A DNA stretch of 64,000 nt from Flavimobilis marinus (GCF_900113055.1 NZ_FONZ01000005.1:98338-162337), one strand, 5' to 3'. Shown: positions 8,702-17,871, counted from the stretch's first letter. Notes: generated by a model from the letters alone, not told the origin. Program-made: numbers and translations.

Positions 8702-9459
8702 GCGCCCTCGCCGTGCACGCGCCGGTCCCCTTCTCCCGTCTCTCCCGCGTCGAGCTCCGCAAGCAGCTCGACACGCGCTCGGGGCGCTGGTTCGTCATCG
8801 TCATCGCAGCCATCACGGCACTCGTCATGGTCCCGGTCGCGTGGCTCAGCGAACCGGCTGACCTCACCTTCATGGGGTTCTTCGGGGCGGCCGTCCTGCC
8901 CCAGATGTTCCTGCTCCCGGTGATCGGGATCATGGCCGCCACTTCCGAGTGGTCCCAGCGGACCGCCATGGTCACCTTCACGCACGAGCCGCGCCGCCTG
9001 CGCGTGGCCGTCGCGAAGCTGGTCAGTGCCGTGGGGCTCGGGCTCGTCGTCATCGTGGCGACCGCGCTCATCGCCGCCGTGGCCAACGTGGTCGGCACGC
9101 TCGCGCGGGACACCGGCATGGTGTGGTCCCTCGACGGGCAGCTGATCAGCAGCATCGTCTTGATGCAGATCATCTTCATCGCCCAGGGCGTGGGCTTCGG
9201 GATGCTCCTGCAGAACACCCCGGTCGCGCTCGTCGCGTACTACGTGCTGCCCACCGCGTGGACGATCGTCACGAACCTGATCGCGGCCATGCGGGAGCCG
9301 GCCGAGTGGCTGGACCTGGGTATCGCGACGGCGCCCCTGCTGGAGTCGGGCGCCATGACCGGTGGCGAGTGGGCGCGGCTCGCGGTCGCGACCACGCTGT
9401 GGGTGCTCCTGCCGCTGGCCGCCGGGATGTGGCGGATGGCGCGGCGCGAGGTGAAGTAG
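8698..9459 (+). CDS. ABC-2 type exporter permease
   Basis: A 253-aa integral membrane protein. An N-terminal amphipathic region (FSRLSRVELRKQLDTRSGRWF) leads into six predicted membrane segments and a short basic tail (WRMARREVK). The motif near residue 83 (TSEWSQRTAMVTFTHEPRR) is typical of ABC-2 permeases paired with small ATPases. Translation is coupled to the upstream ATPase through ATGA at 8698. The substrate is unknown. Confidence 0.9.
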   Translation: MSALAVHAPVPFSRLSRVELRKQLDTRSGRWFVIVIAAITALVMVPVAWLSEPADLTFMGFFGAAVLPQMFLLPVIGIMAATSEWSQRTAMVTFTHEPRRLRVAVAKLVSAVGLGLVVIVATALIAAVANVVGTLARDTGMVWSLDGQLISSIVLMQIIFIAQGVGFGMLLQNTPVALVAYYVLPTAWTIVTNLIAAMREPAEWLDLGIATAPLLESGAMTGGEWARLAVATTLWVLLPLAAGMWRMARREVK

Positions 9460-9487
9460 CGCGATCGGACGCAGCCGCCGCGGCGGG

Positions 9488-10138
9488 CTACCGGGTCGAG
9501 AGGTCGAGACCCAGGAGCCCGCCGTCGGCGGTCAGCCGCCGGAAGCCCAGGTGCTCGTAGAACCCGATCGCGGCCGTGTTCTGCAGAGAGACGCCGAGGT
9601 GGACCCCGGGCGCCCCGGCCGCGCGCAGGGCGTCGAACAGCGTCGCGAGCAGGCGTCGTCCGTAGCCGCCGCCCTGCGCCGCCGGCAGCAGGTCGACGTG
9701 CAGGTGCGCCGGGTATCGCTCGAGGTGCGCAGGGTCGACGGCGTGCGGTCGATGGATCGCCCGGACCGGGCCTGCGTCGAAGGTGCCCGCCGAAAACGCT
9801 GCGAGCGGGTAGCGCTCACGCAGCGACGGCCACCACTGGCGTTCGAGCTGCTCCGCGAACGCAGCGGTGTCTGCCGTGCCCACGACGTATCCCACGACAC
9901 CCGCGGGGCCCTCGACCGACGCGTCCGCCAGGACGAACGCCAGCTCAGGAGCGAAGCGCAGGTAGGCGCCGAGGTAGACGTCGCCCAGCAGGCGTGGCTC
10001 AGCGGTGAGACCGGACGCGTCCGCGCCGTCGGCGCCCGTACACAGGCAGATCTCGTACAGCCGCTCGACCTCGGCCGGGTCGTGGGTGCGTGCGGGACGG
10101 ATCGTGAGCCGCGCGGTGGGGTGGGCCGGGTCCGTCAT
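9488..10138 (-). CDS. GNAT family N-acetyltransferase
   Basis: A 216-aa acetyltransferase. The N-terminal strand (RLTIRPARTHDPAEVERLYEICL) and the acetyl-CoA loop AQGGGYGRRLLATLFDALRA, then SLQNTAAIGFYEHLGF, are clear. A long insertion between them resembles the acetyltransferase-like domain found with O-GlcNAcase-type proteins, though the acceptor is unknown. ATG 10138 follows TAGATT (complement of 10145-10150) by exactly six bases, so it is probably leaderless. The divergent kinase gene uses the mirror arrangement. Confidence 0.88.
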   Translation of the reverse strand: MTDPAHPTARLTIRPARTHDPAEVERLYEICLCTGADGADASGLTAEPRLLGDVYLGAYLRFAPELAFVLADASVEGPAGVVGYVVGTADTAAFAEQLERQWWPSLRERYPLAAFSAGTFDAGPVRAIHRPHAVDPAHLERYPAHLHVDLLPAAQGGGYGRRLLATLFDALRAAGAPGVHLGVSLQNTAAIGFYEHLGFRRLTADGGLLGLDLSTR

Positions 10139-10144
10139 GGCGCG

Positions 10145-10173
10145 AATCTACCGCTGCGCCCGCGGAGTAGTCT
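10145..10173. promoter_or_regulatory. Back-to-back leaderless promoters for GNAT and kinase genes
   Basis: Only 41 bp separate the two divergent start codons. On the minus strand TAGATT (10145-10150) lies six bases before ATG 10138. On the plus strand TAGTCT (10168-10173) lies six bases before ATG 10180. The two -10 elements are 17 bp apart, so each -35 region must fall on or near the other's -10, and the promoters probably compete for polymerase. Confidence 0.6.
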
Positions 10174-10179
10174 GCGGGG

Positions 10180-11010
10180 ATGCTGGACTCGGCGACGTGG
10201 TGGGTGCTGGCCGCCGCGACCGTCGCGCTCGGCGCGTCGGCCATCGCCGGGTGGGCACGGGCGCGCACCCTGCGCCGTCGGCTCGAGGCGTCGCGGCACG
10301 AGGCCGAACGTCTCCGCTCGCTCGCCCAGGCGCGGGCCTCGCGCTCGTCGGTGCTCTCGCACGAGATCCGCACCCCGCTCGCCCTCGTCAAGGGCGCGGC
10401 CGAGCTCCTGGCAGAGCAGACGCCCGGGCCGCTCAACGACCGGCAGCGACAGTTCGTCGACACGATCACCCAGAACTGCCAGTCGATGATCGCGATGGCC
10501 GAGGACCTCCTGATCACTGCGCGGCTCGAGGCCCAGCTCTTCGAGCTCCACGTCGAGCGCACCGACCTGCGCGCCCTCGTGCGTCAGACCGTGCGGGAGA
10601 TGCGGCGCGTCCACCCCGGCCGCATCCTCCTCGACTCGCGCGGCGCCCCGCTGTGGCTCGACATCGACCGCAACCTCATCCGCCAGGTGATCTGGAACCT
10701 CGTGAACAACGCCGCCCGCCACGGGGGCGAGGGGGTCGTCATCGTCGTGCGGATCACCGAGGGGGACCACGACGTCCTCGTCTCCGTCTCCGACGACGGC
10801 CCGGGGATGACGCCCGAGGAGCGGGAGAACCTCTTCGTCCCGTTCGGCGTCGGTGCGCGCACGAGCGGCACCGGCCTCGGCATGGTCATCACCCGTGAGA
10901 TCGTCGACCTGCACGGCGGGCGGATCTTCGTCGACACCGCCGCACGCGTGGGGACCGTGGTGCTGCTCAGCCTCCCCCGTACGGTGCAGTCCGCGGAGCG
11001 GCTGGCATGA
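10180..11010 (+). CDS. Sensor histidine kinase without an external sensor domain
   Basis: A 276-aa kinase with a single N-terminal membrane segment (about residues 5-25), a short coiled linker, the HisKA box SSVLSHEIRTPLALVKG with His61, and a HATPase domain (N-box NLVNNAARHG, G1 SDDGPGM, G2 GTGLGMVI). It has essentially no periplasmic domain, so the signal must come through the membrane or a partner such as the neighbouring importer. The start ATG follows TAGTCT by six bases. The 3' end overlaps the response regulator by ATGA. Confidence 0.93.
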   Translation: MLDSATWWVLAAATVALGASAIAGWARARTLRRRLEASRHEAERLRSLAQARASRSSVLSHEIRTPLALVKGAAELLAEQTPGPLNDRQRQFVDTITQNCQSMIAMAEDLLITARLEAQLFELHVERTDLRALVRQTVREMRRVHPGRILLDSRGAPLWLDIDRNLIRQVIWNLVNNAARHGGEGVVIVVRITEGDHDVLVSVSDDGPGMTPEERENLFVPFGVGARTSGTGLGMVITREIVDLHGGRIFVDTAARVGTVVLLSLPRTVQSAERLA

Positions 11011-11711
11011 CCGCGACGGAGGCCTCCCTCGCCCCCGTCGCGCTCGTCGTCGACGACGAGCCGCAGATGCGCGCGATCGTCACGTTCGCCCTCGAGACCC
11101 AGGGCTTCCGCTGCCTCGAGGCTGGGTCCGCGGAGCGGGCGTGGGAGCTGGTCGAGACGACGCCGCTCGACCTCGTGGTCCTCGACGTCATGCTCCCGGG
11201 CGAGGACGGTATCGCCCTGTGCCGACGCATCCGCGAGGGCTACCAGGTGCCCGTGATCCTCCTGACGGCGCGCAGCGAGGTGGGGGACCGGGTGGAGGGG
11301 CTGGAGTCCGGCGCCGACGACTACCTCACCAAGCCGTTCAGCCCGCGCGAGCTCGCGCTGCGAGCCCAGGCGGTCGTACGCCGCTCCCGGCCGGCCGTGA
11401 GCCCCGGCCGGATCGTCGTCGGGAGCCTCGAGATCGATCTCGCCACCATGCGCGCGAGCGACCAGGGCGAGCCCCTGCAGCTGTCCGTGAACGAGCTTCG
11501 CCTGCTCGTCGCCCTCGCCTCGCGACCGGGCGAGCCGATCGCGTGGCGCGACCTCGTCCACGAGGTCTGGGCCACCGTGTCGGACGAGGGCGGCCGCGAG
11601 ATGCTCAAGACCGCCGTGTACCGGCTGCGCTCGCGGCTCGAGGCCGACCCGTCACGCCCTGAGCGCATCCTGACCGTCCGTGGCGTCGGCTACCGGATGC
11701 TGCCCCGCTGA
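11007..11711 (+). CDS. OmpR-family response regulator
   Basis: A 234-aa regulator. The receiver has the acidic pair VVDDEP (residues 14-19), phospho-acceptor Asp60 (VVLDVMLPG) and Lys109 (DYLTKPF). The C-terminal winged helix has NELRLLVALAS and the wing region YRLRSRLEADPSRPERILTVRGVGYRM. It is coupled to the kinase by ATGA. Downstream lie phased palindromes and the ABC importer operon, so the importer is its likely target; this is inference from position and site layout. Confidence 0.94.
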   Translation: MTATEASLAPVALVVDDEPQMRAIVTFALETQGFRCLEAGSAERAWELVETTPLDLVVLDVMLPGEDGIALCRRIREGYQVPVILLTARSEVGDRVEGLESGADDYLTKPFSPRELALRAQAVVRRSRPAVSPGRIVVGSLEIDLATMRASDQGEPLQLSVNELRLLVALASRPGEPIAWRDLVHEVWATVSDEGGREMLKTAVYRLRSRLEADPSRPERILTVRGVGYRMLPR

Positions 11712-11751
11712 ACGGCTCCTCACGGTGCGGTGCGGGCCCGCAACGAGCGCA

Positions 11752-11831
11752 GGTCACGGACCTGCGACCGCGGCGGGGCGAGAAGGGACCTAGGTCACAG
11801 GACTGTGACCCTTCGTGTCCCTGCTGTGACC
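11752..11831. promoter_or_regulatory. Three phased GGTCAC/GTGACC sites, probable response-regulator operators
   Basis: Site 2 at 11793-11810 is a palindrome (GGTCACAG, two bases, CTGTGACC). Site 1 at 11752-11769 has GGTCACGG ... TGCGACC in the same 18-bp frame. Site 3 at 11814-11831 keeps only the right half, CTGTGACC. The frames start 41 and 21 bp apart, close to four and two helical turns, so bound dimers would line up on one face. They lie 96-176 bp upstream of the substrate-binding-protein gene. Confidence 0.5.
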
Positions 11832-11927
11832 GCTCGTGCGCTGGACCCGGCCTAACGTCGACCCAGATGCCCGGTTCCTACCGCGGCCCAGCAGCGATCC
11901 CGTGTTTCACCGTGCAAAGGAGCACCC

Positions 11928-12974
11928 ATGAACATCAGGAAGGCAGTCGCCCTCGCCAGCGTGATGGGCTTCGCCATGACCCTCACCGCCTGCGCCGCTG
12001 ACTCGCAGTCGGGGAGCCAGTCGGAGGACGGCCCGATCACCATCGCGTGCGGAGCCATGGAGGACTGGTGCCAGAAGATGACCGAGGAGTTCACGAAGAC
12101 GAGCGGCATCGAGGCGAACTTCGTGCGCCTCTCGTCCGGTGAGACCGTGGCCCGCCTCGAGGCGTCGAAGGACTCCCCCGAGTTCGACGTCTGGCACGGC
12201 GGACCGGTCGACGGGTTCGGTGCCGCGAAGAACGCTGACCTCATCGAGGCCTACAAGTCCCCGAACGCCGAAGCCATCCCTGCGGAGTACCGCGACCCGG
12301 ACGGCTACTGGACCGGCGTGTACGTCGGCGTCCTCGGCTTCTGCTCCAACCAGTCCTCCCTCGACAAGCTCGGCGTCGACGTCCCGAGCTCCTGGGACGA
12401 CCTTCTGGCCCCCGAGCTGAAGAAGCAGGTCTCCTCGGCGCACCCCTCCACCTCCGGCACGGCGTTCACCACGCTGTGGACGCAGGTCGAGCGGCTGGGC
12501 GGCGAGGAAGAGGCCTTCGGCTACATGAGCCAGCTGCACAACAGCATCCTGCAGTACTCCAAGAGCGGTACCGCCCCGGGGCAGATCGCCGGCCGCGGCG
12601 AGGTCGCCGTCGGGCTCGTGTTCTCGCACGACTGCGTGAAGTACCAGGAGGAGGGCATGACGGACCTCGTCGTCTCCTTCCCCGAGGAGGGCACCGGATA
12701 CGAGATCGGCGGCGTCGCGCTGATCAAGGGCTCCAAGCACCAGGCCGCAGCCCAGAAGTACATCGACTGGACGCTGACCGCCGAGGCGCAGAGCTTCGGA
12801 CCCACCGTCGGGTCCTACCAGGTGCTCACGAACCCGGACGCCACCTCGGACGACCGGATGGTCAAGCTCGATGACGTGAACCTCGTCGACTACGACTTCG
12901 TCGAGGCCGCCGCAGCCAAGAAGGGCATGACGACGCGGTTCGACGAGGAGATCGCCTCCGCCCCCAAGGAGTGA
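11928..12974 (+). CDS. ABC importer substrate-binding lipoprotein (ferric iron/AfuA-like)
   Basis: A 348-aa solute-binding protein with a signal peptide and lipobox LTAC (Cys22). The mature sequence follows the FbpA/AfuA fold: ITIACGAMEDWCQKMTEEF, SSGETVARLEASKDSPEFDVWHGG, and EIGGVALIKGSKHQAAAQKYIDW near the C-terminus. In other bacteria this family binds ferric iron, sugar phosphates or phosphonates; the ligand here is not settled. A strong AAAGGAG precedes ATG 11928. It is the first gene of the importer operon, behind the phased operators and a two-component pair. Confidence 0.9.
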   Translation: MNIRKAVALASVMGFAMTLTACAADSQSGSQSEDGPITIACGAMEDWCQKMTEEFTKTSGIEANFVRLSSGETVARLEASKDSPEFDVWHGGPVDGFGAAKNADLIEAYKSPNAEAIPAEYRDPDGYWTGVYVGVLGFCSNQSSLDKLGVDVPSSWDDLLAPELKKQVSSAHPSTSGTAFTTLWTQVERLGGEEEAFGYMSQLHNSILQYSKSGTAPGQIAGRGEVAVGLVFSHDCVKYQEEGMTDLVVSFPEEGTGYEIGGVALIKGSKHQAAAQKYIDWTLTAEAQSFGPTVGSYQVLTNPDATSDDRMVKLDDVNLVDYDFVEAAAAKKGMTTRFDEEIASAPKE

Positions 12975-12981
12975 CGCTCGG

Positions 12982-13007
12982 CCGGCGGGGCCACAGCGCC
13001 CCGCCGG
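12982..13007 (+). terminator. Intercistronic GC-rich stem-loop after the binding protein
   Basis: The arms CCGGCGGGGC (12982-12991) and GCCCCGCCGG (12998-13007) form a perfect 10-bp stem with a 6-base loop, right after the binding-protein stop. Such stem-loops commonly protect the upstream mRNA and partly terminate transcription, giving more binding protein than permease; that role is inferred. Confidence 0.6.
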
Positions 13008-13067
13008 TCCACCGCTCGACGTCAGCACCCTCGGGCCCTCGCGCCCCGACCCCGGAGGCCACCTCCC

Positions 13068-14807
13068 ATGACAGCCACCCTCACGCCGGCGACGGTCCCG
13101 GCTGCCGCCCCGGCGGCGCCGACGACCCGGACGAAGACGAAGCGGGACATCCCCACGGTCGTCGTGATCGTCCTCGTCTCCGTGGCCCTGCTCCTCCTGA
13201 TCGGCCTGCCGCTCGGCAAGATCCTCGTCACCGCGGTGTCGGCCGAGGGCCTCGAGGTCGCCCAGGCGATGTTCACCTCCCCGGTGAACCGCAAGATCGT
13301 CGTCAACACGGTGATCCTGGGCACGCTCGTCGGGGCGATCGGCACCGCGATCGGCTTCGCGATGGCCTATGCCCAGGCGCGGATGAAGTTCCGGGGCAAG
13401 AAGCTGCTGCACCTGATCGCGCTCCTGCCGATCGTCTCGCCGCCGTTCGCGGTCGCTACCGCGGTCATCACCCTGTTCGGCCGCAGCGGCCTGATCACGA
13501 ACAAGGTCTTCGGCCTCGAGACCAACATCTACGGGCTCACCGGCCTGACGATCGTGCTCGCGCTGTCGTTCTTCCCCGTGGCGTACATGAACCTCCTCGG
13601 GATGCTGCGCAGCCTCGATCCCGCACTCGACGAGGCGGCGTCGGGCATGGGCGCCAACAAGTGGCAGATCTTCCGGACCGTGACGCTCCCGATGCTCGTC
13701 CCGGGCTTCGGCGGCGCCTTCCTGCTGCTGTTCGTCGAGGCGATCGCCGACCTCGCCAACCCTCTCGTGATCGGCGGTGACTTCACCGTCCTGTCCTCCC
13801 GTGCGTACATCGCCATCACGGGCGAGTACGACGTCGCGAGCGGCTCGGCCTACTCCGTGTTCCTCCTGGTGCCGGCCCTGCTCGTGTTCCTGGTCCAGCG
13901 GTACTGGAGCAGCCGCCGCAGCATCGTGTCGGTGACCGGCAAGCCGTCCGGACGGGTGCGTGAGATCGAGGGCTGGGCACGCGTGCCGCTCATGGTGGTG
14001 GTGTTCGGCATCGCCGCGCTGATCGTGACGATCTACGCCACCGTGATCATCGGCGGGTTCGTGCAGATCCTCGGGGTCAACAACACCTTCACGCTCGACA
14101 ACTACCGGTACGTGGTGCAGGGCATCGGCTCGGACGCCATGATCGACACCACCGTGCTGGCCCTGCTGGCGACGCCGATCGCCGCGATCCTCGGCATGCT
14201 GGTCGCCTGGCTCGTCGTCCGCAAGCTCAAGCGCGGTCGAGGCCTGATGGACTTCGCCGGCATGCTCGGGCTCGCCGTCCCGGGCACGGTCGTCGGCATC
14301 GGCTACGCGCTGGCCTTCAACCGCCCGCTCGTCGTCGGCAACGTCCAGCTGCTCCCAGCCTTCGCCGGGGGAGCCGCGGTGTTCGGCGGGGCGGTCGCGA
14401 TCGTCATGGTCTACGTGATCCGCTCGATGCCCTCAGCCCAGCGCTCGGGCGTCGCGGCCCTCCAGCAGATCGACCCCGCGATCGACGAGGCGTCGGCGTC
14501 GCTCGGCGCGACCGGCGTGACGACCTTCCGGCGGGTGACCCTGCCGCTCATCAGGCCCGCACTGCTCTCCGGTCTGACCTATGCGTTCGCCCGGTCGATG
14601 ACGACGCTGTCGCCGATCATCTTCATCACGACGCCGCAGACCAAGATCATGACGTCCCAGATCCTGTCCGAGGTCGACTCCGGCCGCTTCGGGAACGCGT
14701 TCGCGTACTGCACGATCCTGATCGTGATCGTCATGACGGTGATCGGTCTGCTCAACCTCGCGGCTCGGGGCAGGACCCCCGTCCCGGTCGCGGCGAGCGG
14801 CGCATGA
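13068..14807 (+). CDS. ABC importer permease, two fused permease domains (FbpB-like)
   Basis: A 579-aa permease with twelve or so membrane segments in two homologous halves. Each half carries an EAA loop: DEAASGMGANKWQIFRTVTLP at about residue 187 and DEASASLGATGVTTFRRVTLP near 474. This double-permease design is typical of ferric-iron and AfuB-like importers. ATG 13068 has GGAGG upstream. The 3' end reaches the ATPase gene through an ATGA at 14804. Confidence 0.93.
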   Translation: MTATLTPATVPAAAPAAPTTRTKTKRDIPTVVVIVLVSVALLLLIGLPLGKILVTAVSAEGLEVAQAMFTSPVNRKIVVNTVILGTLVGAIGTAIGFAMAYAQARMKFRGKKLLHLIALLPIVSPPFAVATAVITLFGRSGLITNKVFGLETNIYGLTGLTIVLALSFFPVAYMNLLGMLRSLDPALDEAASGMGANKWQIFRTVTLPMLVPGFGGAFLLLFVEAIADLANPLVIGGDFTVLSSRAYIAITGEYDVASGSAYSVFLLVPALLVFLVQRYWSSRRSIVSVTGKPSGRVREIEGWARVPLMVVVFGIAALIVTIYATVIIGGFVQILGVNNTFTLDNYRYVVQGIGSDAMIDTTVLALLATPIAAILGMLVAWLVVRKLKRGRGLMDFAGMLGLAVPGTVVGIGYALAFNRPLVVGNVQLLPAFAGGAAVFGGAVAIVMVYVIRSMPSAQRSGVAALQQIDPAIDEASASLGATGVTTFRRVTLPLIRPALLSGLTYAFARSMTTLSPIIFITTPQTKIMTSQILSEVDSGRFGNAFAYCTILIVIVMTVIGLLNLAARGRTPVPVAASGA

Positions 14808-14863
14808 GCGCCCGCCCCGCACTCTCGTCCCCCTCTGCACGCTACGCCGGCAAGGAGCTCACC

Positions 14864-16024
14864 ATGGCCACGACCCAGCTCACCGACTCCACCGAGGCGT
14901 TCGCCCGGCACGCCGACATCGGGCGGCTGCGCCTGACCGACATCGTCAAGGAGTTCGGCCAGGGGCAGCAGACGGTCCGCGCGGTCGACGAGCTCGTCCT
15001 CGACATCGAGCCCGGGGAGTTCATCACGCTGCTGGGCCCGTCCGGGTGCGGCAAGACGACCACCCTGCGCATGATCGCCGGGTTCGAGGAGCCGACGTCG
15101 GGGCACATCTTCCTCGACGACGACGACATCGTGGTCGAGCCGCCGAACAAGCGACCCATGGCGATGGTGTTCCAGTCCTACGCGCTCTTCCCGCACCTGT
15201 CCGTGCGGGAGAACGTCGCCTACGGCCTCACGCTGCGCAAGATGTCCGGTGCGGCGCTCAAGGAGGAGGTCGACCTCGCGCTGACGTCGATGAACCTGCT
15301 CGGGCTCGCGGACCGGGCGCCCAACCAGCTCTCGGGCGGTCAGCAGCAGCGCGTCGCGCTGGCGCGAGCGATGGTCATGAAACCGAAGGTGCTCCTGTTC
15401 GACGAGCCGCTCTCCAACCTGGATGCCAAGCTTCGGGTGCAGATGCGTCTCGAGATCCGGCGGCTGCAGAAGCGTCTGGGCATCACGTCGGTCTACGTGA
15501 CGCACGACCAGACCGAGGCCATGAGCATGTCCGACCGGATCGTCGTGATGAACGCCGGACGGATCGAGCAGGCCGCGACACCCGACGAGATCTACCGGCA
15601 CCCGGCCTCGGTCTTCGTGGCGGACTTCATCGGCCGCGCGAACTTCCTCGACGCCGAGGCCGTCTCCGTCACCCCGCGGGCCGACGGCCACGCGACCGCA
15701 CGGGTGCGCGTGCTGGGGCGCGACGTCGAGGTCCCGGCGCACCCCGCCTGCGTCGCGGGTGCAGGGGTGACGCTCCTCGTGCGCCCGGAGTCGATGCGTC
15801 TCGCTCCGGTCGAGGTGGCGTCTCCAGGGGATGACGTCCTGGGGGACCACGGCCGTGTGCTGTCCGTCGTGTTCTACGGCGAGAGCGTCGAGTACGAGGT
15901 CGAGAGCGAGTACGGCACCGTGGTCGTCGTCGTGCCGGACCCGAGCACCGAATCGATCCTCGCTGAGGGCGACGCGGTGTCGCTCTCCTTCAACTCCGAG
16001 CGCGCCTGGCTGCTTCCGGCCTGA
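14864..16024 (+). CDS. ABC importer ATP-binding protein (PotA/FbpC-like)
   Basis: A 386-aa ATPase. Walker A is GPSGCGKTT, the signature LSGGQQQRVALARAMV, Walker B VLLFDEPLSNLDAK and the H-loop YVTHDQTEAM. A C-terminal TOBE domain (about residues 285-380) is present. It completes the importer with the upstream binding protein and permease. ATG 14864 is preceded by AAGGAG at a good distance; ATG 14804, overlapping the permease stop, would add 20 low-complexity residues and is the alternative. Confidence 0.92.
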   Translation: MATTQLTDSTEAFARHADIGRLRLTDIVKEFGQGQQTVRAVDELVLDIEPGEFITLLGPSGCGKTTTLRMIAGFEEPTSGHIFLDDDDIVVEPPNKRPMAMVFQSYALFPHLSVRENVAYGLTLRKMSGAALKEEVDLALTSMNLLGLADRAPNQLSGGQQQRVALARAMVMKPKVLLFDEPLSNLDAKLRVQMRLEIRRLQKRLGITSVYVTHDQTEAMSMSDRIVVMNAGRIEQAATPDEIYRHPASVFVADFIGRANFLDAEAVSVTPRADGHATARVRVLGRDVEVPAHPACVAGAGVTLLVRPESMRLAPVEVASPGDDVLGDHGRVLSVVFYGESVEYEVESEYGTVVVVVPDPSTESILAEGDAVSLSFNSERAWLLPA

Positions 16025-16081
16025 CCTGACCGCCCGTCGGCCTGCCCGCCGAGGTGCCCAGGTGCGCTCGGGCTCGTCCCG

Positions 16082-16438
16082 TCACCAGTGCAGCGCCCCC
16101 GAGTCGTCGAGAGCGGCGGGTCGGACACCCGTGACCCACGCCGGGTCGATGGGACCGTAGACGTGCGGGTAGAGCTCGTCGAACCCCGCGTCGCCGCCCT
16201 CCTCGTACCGGACCTCCGTGCCGGCAGCGCGGATGGTCTCGTCGTCCATGACGAGGACGACGAGCGGGGCGGGGTCGCTCCCGTAGACGTTGCGTGCCAC
16301 GACGGGCAGCTGCGCGGCGGTCGAGCAGTGGATGAACCCCATCTGGTGCACGGTCGCTCCGCGCGTCGACACCTCGTAGCTGTCGACGACCTGGGCCTCG
16401 TCCCAGTCCGCCGCGTGCGTGAGGTGGTAGATCTCCAT
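16082..16438 (-). CDS. DUF952 family protein
   Basis: A 118-aa protein of the DUF952 family, recognised from IYHLTHAADWDEA at the N-terminus, MGFIHCSTAAQL at about residue 33 and ELYPHVYGPID near residue 88. The fold resembles ADP-ribosyltransferase-like small proteins, but no activity is established. ATG 16438 lies six bases after TAACGT (complement of 16445-16450), so it is probably leaderless. Confidence 0.9.
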   Translation of the reverse strand: MEIYHLTHAADWDEAQVVDSYEVSTRGATVHQMGFIHCSTAAQLPVVARNVYGSDPAPLVVLVMDDETIRAAGTEVRYEEGGDAGFDELYPHVYGPIDPAWVTGVRPAALDDSGALHW

Positions 16439-16490
16439 GGCGGGACGTTAGCGGAGCACAGGTCGCGTGCCCAGACCTCCGGGAGCTGTC

Positions 16491-17792
16491 TCAGGCTCCG
16501 GCGAAGAAGGCCGCGACCGCGCGGGCCAGCCCTGTGGCGTCGTCGACGTGGCAAAGCTCGCGCGCCGAGTGCATCGACAGCAGGGGGATGCCGACGTCGA
16601 CCGTACGGATGCCGAGGCGGGTAGCCGTGAGCGGGCCGATCGTGGAGCCGCAGGGCACCGTGTTGTTCGAGACGAACTCCTGCACGGGGACGCCCGCGGC
16701 CTGGCACAGCCGAGCCCAGAGGGCAGCGCCGTGCGCGTCGGTCGCGTAACGCTGGTTCGCGTTGATCTTCAGCAGCGGACCCCCGCCGGCAACCGGCCGG
16801 TTGGTCGGGTCGTGCTTCTCCTGGTAGTTCGGGTGCACGGCGTGCCCGGCATCCGCGGAGACGCACCACGAGCCCGAGTACGCCTGGAGGCGCTCGGCAT
16901 CCGTGCCGCCGCTGAGGCGGGTCAGGACGTCCGCGAGGAACGGGCCGCTCGCGCCCGAGCGGGTCTCGGAGCCGAGCTCCTCGTGGTCGAAGGCGGCGAG
17001 CACGCTCGTGTGCCCGAGCCGGCGGGCGCTCGCGCGGCGGCCGCCACCGCGGGGCGCGGCGGCGTCGAGCAGTGCCATGAGTCCGGCGAACACTGAGCTG
17101 AGGTTGTCCATGCGCCCTGCGGCGAACAGCGCCTCGTCGGCACCGAACCGGCGCGGGGCCTGGGTGTCCGCCGTGACGACGTCGTAGCCGACGACGTCCT
17201 CCCGCTCGACGCCCGCGAGCGACGCGAGGTGCGCCACGACGTCGGCGGTGCTCGCGCCCTCGACGCCGAACACCGGCTGGACGTGGCGCTGGCGGTCGAG
17301 CTTCAGCCCGTCGTTGGCGTCCCGGCCCAGGTGGATCGCCAGCTGGGGGATGCGCAGGAAGGGACCGGTGCGGACGAGGTGCTCGGAACCGTCGGCGGTG
17401 ACGAGGCGGCCGGCGAGCTCGAGCTCACGGTCGAGCCAGGAGTTGAGCAGGGGCCCGCCGTAGACCTCGACGCCGGCCTGCAGCCACCCGGCGTTCGTGG
17501 TCGTGGGCGATGGCTTGAGCTTGAAGCCGGGCGAGTCGGTGTGCGCCCCGAGGATCCGGAAGGGCGTCGTCGGAGTCACGCCGTTCGGCTGCGCCCACGC
17601 GATGACGGCCCCGTCCCGGACCACGAACCCCCTCGGGACCGCGTCCTCCCAGGACTCGGACTCCTCGAGACGTGTGAACCCTGCCTCTTCCAGGCGCCGG
17701 GCCACCTCTGCGGCAGCGTGGTACGACGACGGCGAGGCCTCGATGAAGGAGGCGAAGTCAGCGATGTACGAGGCGGCGTCCGTGGCAGGCAT
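16491..17792 (-). CDS. M18 family aminopeptidase
   Basis: A 433-aa zinc aminopeptidase of the DAP/ApeB family. It shows the metal-ligand segments GAHTDSPGF (about residue 85), DHEELGSE (about 270) and MHSARELCHVDD near the C-terminus, plus HAVHPNYQEKHDP. The enzyme removes N-terminal acidic or neutral residues from peptides in the cytoplasm as a large oligomer. ATG 17792 begins at the conserved N-terminus; the upstream TTG is rejected. It is a single-gene unit between DUF952 and an NAD(P)-binding protein. Confidence 0.93.
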   Translation of the reverse strand: MPATDAASYIADFASFIEASPSSYHAAAEVARRLEEAGFTRLEESESWEDAVPRGFVVRDGAVIAWAQPNGVTPTTPFRILGAHTDSPGFKLKPSPTTTNAGWLQAGVEVYGGPLLNSWLDRELELAGRLVTADGSEHLVRTGPFLRIPQLAIHLGRDANDGLKLDRQRHVQPVFGVEGASTADVVAHLASLAGVEREDVVGYDVVTADTQAPRRFGADEALFAAGRMDNLSSVFAGLMALLDAAAPRGGGRRASARRLGHTSVLAAFDHEELGSETRSGASGPFLADVLTRLSGGTDAERLQAYSGSWCVSADAGHAVHPNYQEKHDPTNRPVAGGGPLLKINANQRYATDAHGAALWARLCQAAGVPVQEFVSNNTVPCGSTIGPLTATRLGIRTVDVGIPLLSMHSARELCHVDDATGLARAVAAFFAGA

Positions 17793-17871
17793 GGCCCCAT
17801 CCAATCACTGTCCACCCACACGCCGGGGCGCACCTGCACGCGGCGGGGGCGCCCGCTGGCTGGCCGCGGCC

